Part shown: piece by piece, positions 5,702-6,199 of the stretch
How positions within the stretch are numbered: the first letter of the stretch is position 1
Layout: each line of letters starts with the position of its first letter
Assembly (NCBI GenBank): GCA_002690755.1
Contig: NZFT01000012.1
Location: 17,472-23,670, forward strand
Length of the DNA: 6,199 nucleotides
Reading direction: 5' to 3'
DNA from: Phycisphaerae bacterium
GTDB taxonomy: Bacteria; Planctomycetota; Phycisphaerae; Phycisphaerales; SM1A02
Notes under the pieces: model-generated
Seen by the model: only the letters and a program-made list of their open reading frames with translations
Told to the model about the DNA's origin: nothing
Database searches by the model: none
Position numbers and translations under genes: made by a program

Positions 5702-6199
5702 TCAATCCTCGGTGATGACGGAGACCTCGACGCGTCGGCTCTTCGACTTCGATCCGAGCGGAACGTCCGGCCCGAAGGTCGCGTAGCTGATCGATTCGTC
5801 GGCGAAGCCCTGCTCGTCGAGGAAGCGACCGACCGCGTAGGCCCGTTCGAATCCGAGGTGGTAGTTGGACTTGAAACCGGACTTCTTGATCGGGTCGGTA
5901 TCGGTGAAGCCGGTGATCCGGACCTTCGCGTTCGGGAAGGAACGCTGGACCTCCGCGGCGATGTTCTTGAGCGTGGACTTGGCCGCGCTCTTGAGCGAGG
6001 TGCGTCCCGAGTCGAACAGCACGTCGCCGTCGATCCGGACGATCATCTCGCCACCCGACTGGAACACTTCGACGCCCGGGCCGAACGCGGTGGCGACGGG
6101 CTGCGCCGAGTTCTGTTCGACGAGGGAGTTCGCCTCGCCGAGTTCGTACTCCAGCTGCCGACTCCTGGCTTCGGCGTCGTCGAGGTTCTTCTGGGTGCT
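5702..6199 (-). CDS. OmpA-family peptidoglycan-binding protein, C-terminal part (cut by right edge)
   Basis: The 165 visible residues run in from beyond the right edge. The first 30 are charged and helix-forming (LDDAEARSRQLEYELGEANS), probably the end of a coiled coil. From about 42 to 161 follows an OmpA/Pal/MotB C-terminal domain: VRIDGDVLFDSGRTSL (54-69), then ITGFTDTD (95-102) and FERAYAVGRFLDEQG (117-131), ending in SRRVEVSV. D100 and R119 match the residues that hold diaminopimelate in OmpA and Pal, so peptidoglycan binding is expected in the periplasm. The usual GHTD histidine is F here (GFTD), and a short insertion follows it. The GTG at 6067 is not the start: the frame stays open and helical upstream to the window edge. 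Coiled coil plus OmpA domain occurs in envelope tethers and also in MotB-like and YiaD-like proteins; I cannot decide among these without the N-terminus. Confidence 0.9.
   Translation of the reverse strand, partial: STQKNLDDAEARSRQLEYELGEANSLVEQNSAQPVATAFGPGVEVFQSGGEMIVRIDGDVLFDSGRTSLKSAAKSTLKNIAAEVQRSFPNAKVRITGFTDTDPIKKSGFKSNYHLGFERAYAVGRFLDEQGFADESISYATFGPDVPLGSKSKSRRVEVSVITED

Noticed and set aside
5349..5705. 118-codon minus-strand frame with GVES repeats
   Set aside because: Starts at TTG overlapping the OmpA-domain stop, crosses the terminator hairpin, and is low-complexity Arg/Pro/Gly; the repeat is better read as a non-coding minisatellite.

Overview
The window is GC-rich and densely coded, and looks like the chromosome of a Gram-negative bacterium: it carries a phospholipid-transport type ABC ATPase with an MCE-domain protein and an OmpA-domain envelope protein. 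The style (short gene gaps, a rhomboid with an oversized first loop and a conserved C-terminal tail, paired intramembrane proteases) reminds me of Planctomycetota, possibly Phycisphaerae. That is an impression from protein style, not a demonstrated placement. No RNA genes, insertion sequences, phage genes or CRISPR arrays were seen.

Left part, 1-3508, minus strand. Four genes read right to left and are packed like one operon: a Nudix hydrolase of the ADP-ribose pyrophosphatase type (start 3508), an M50/site-2-protease-like membrane protein (start 2921, overlapping the Nudix end by 13 bases), a rhomboid serine protease (start 1798, 28 bases after the previous stop), and tgt, queuine tRNA-ribosyltransferase (TTG start 548, overlapping the rhomboid stop; its C-terminal half lies beyond the left edge).

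Middle, 3509-5365, plus strand. Only 28 bases separate the Nudix start from a divergent pair: an MlaF-like ABC ATPase and an MlaD-like MCE protein joined by an ATGA overlap. Together they should form part of a lipid transporter between inner and outer membrane. The MlaE-type permease is not in the window.

Right part, 5366-6199. A 336-base stretch without a credible gene holds five perfect tandem copies of a 12-base unit right after the MCE stop, and a hairpin followed by a T-rich run that fits as the terminator of the converging gene. That gene, on the minus strand and cut by the right edge, encodes a protein with a helical N-terminal part and a C-terminal OmpA-like peptidoglycan-binding domain.

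The most notable points are these. The M50-like protein has lost both the second histidine of HExxH and the aspartate of the second metal motif, so it looks like a pseudoprotease. It also shares a C-terminal ILAKI...GL.SL tail with the neighbouring rhomboid, whose catalytic residues are intact. This suggests a paired membrane system in which the tail is a common docking or targeting element.
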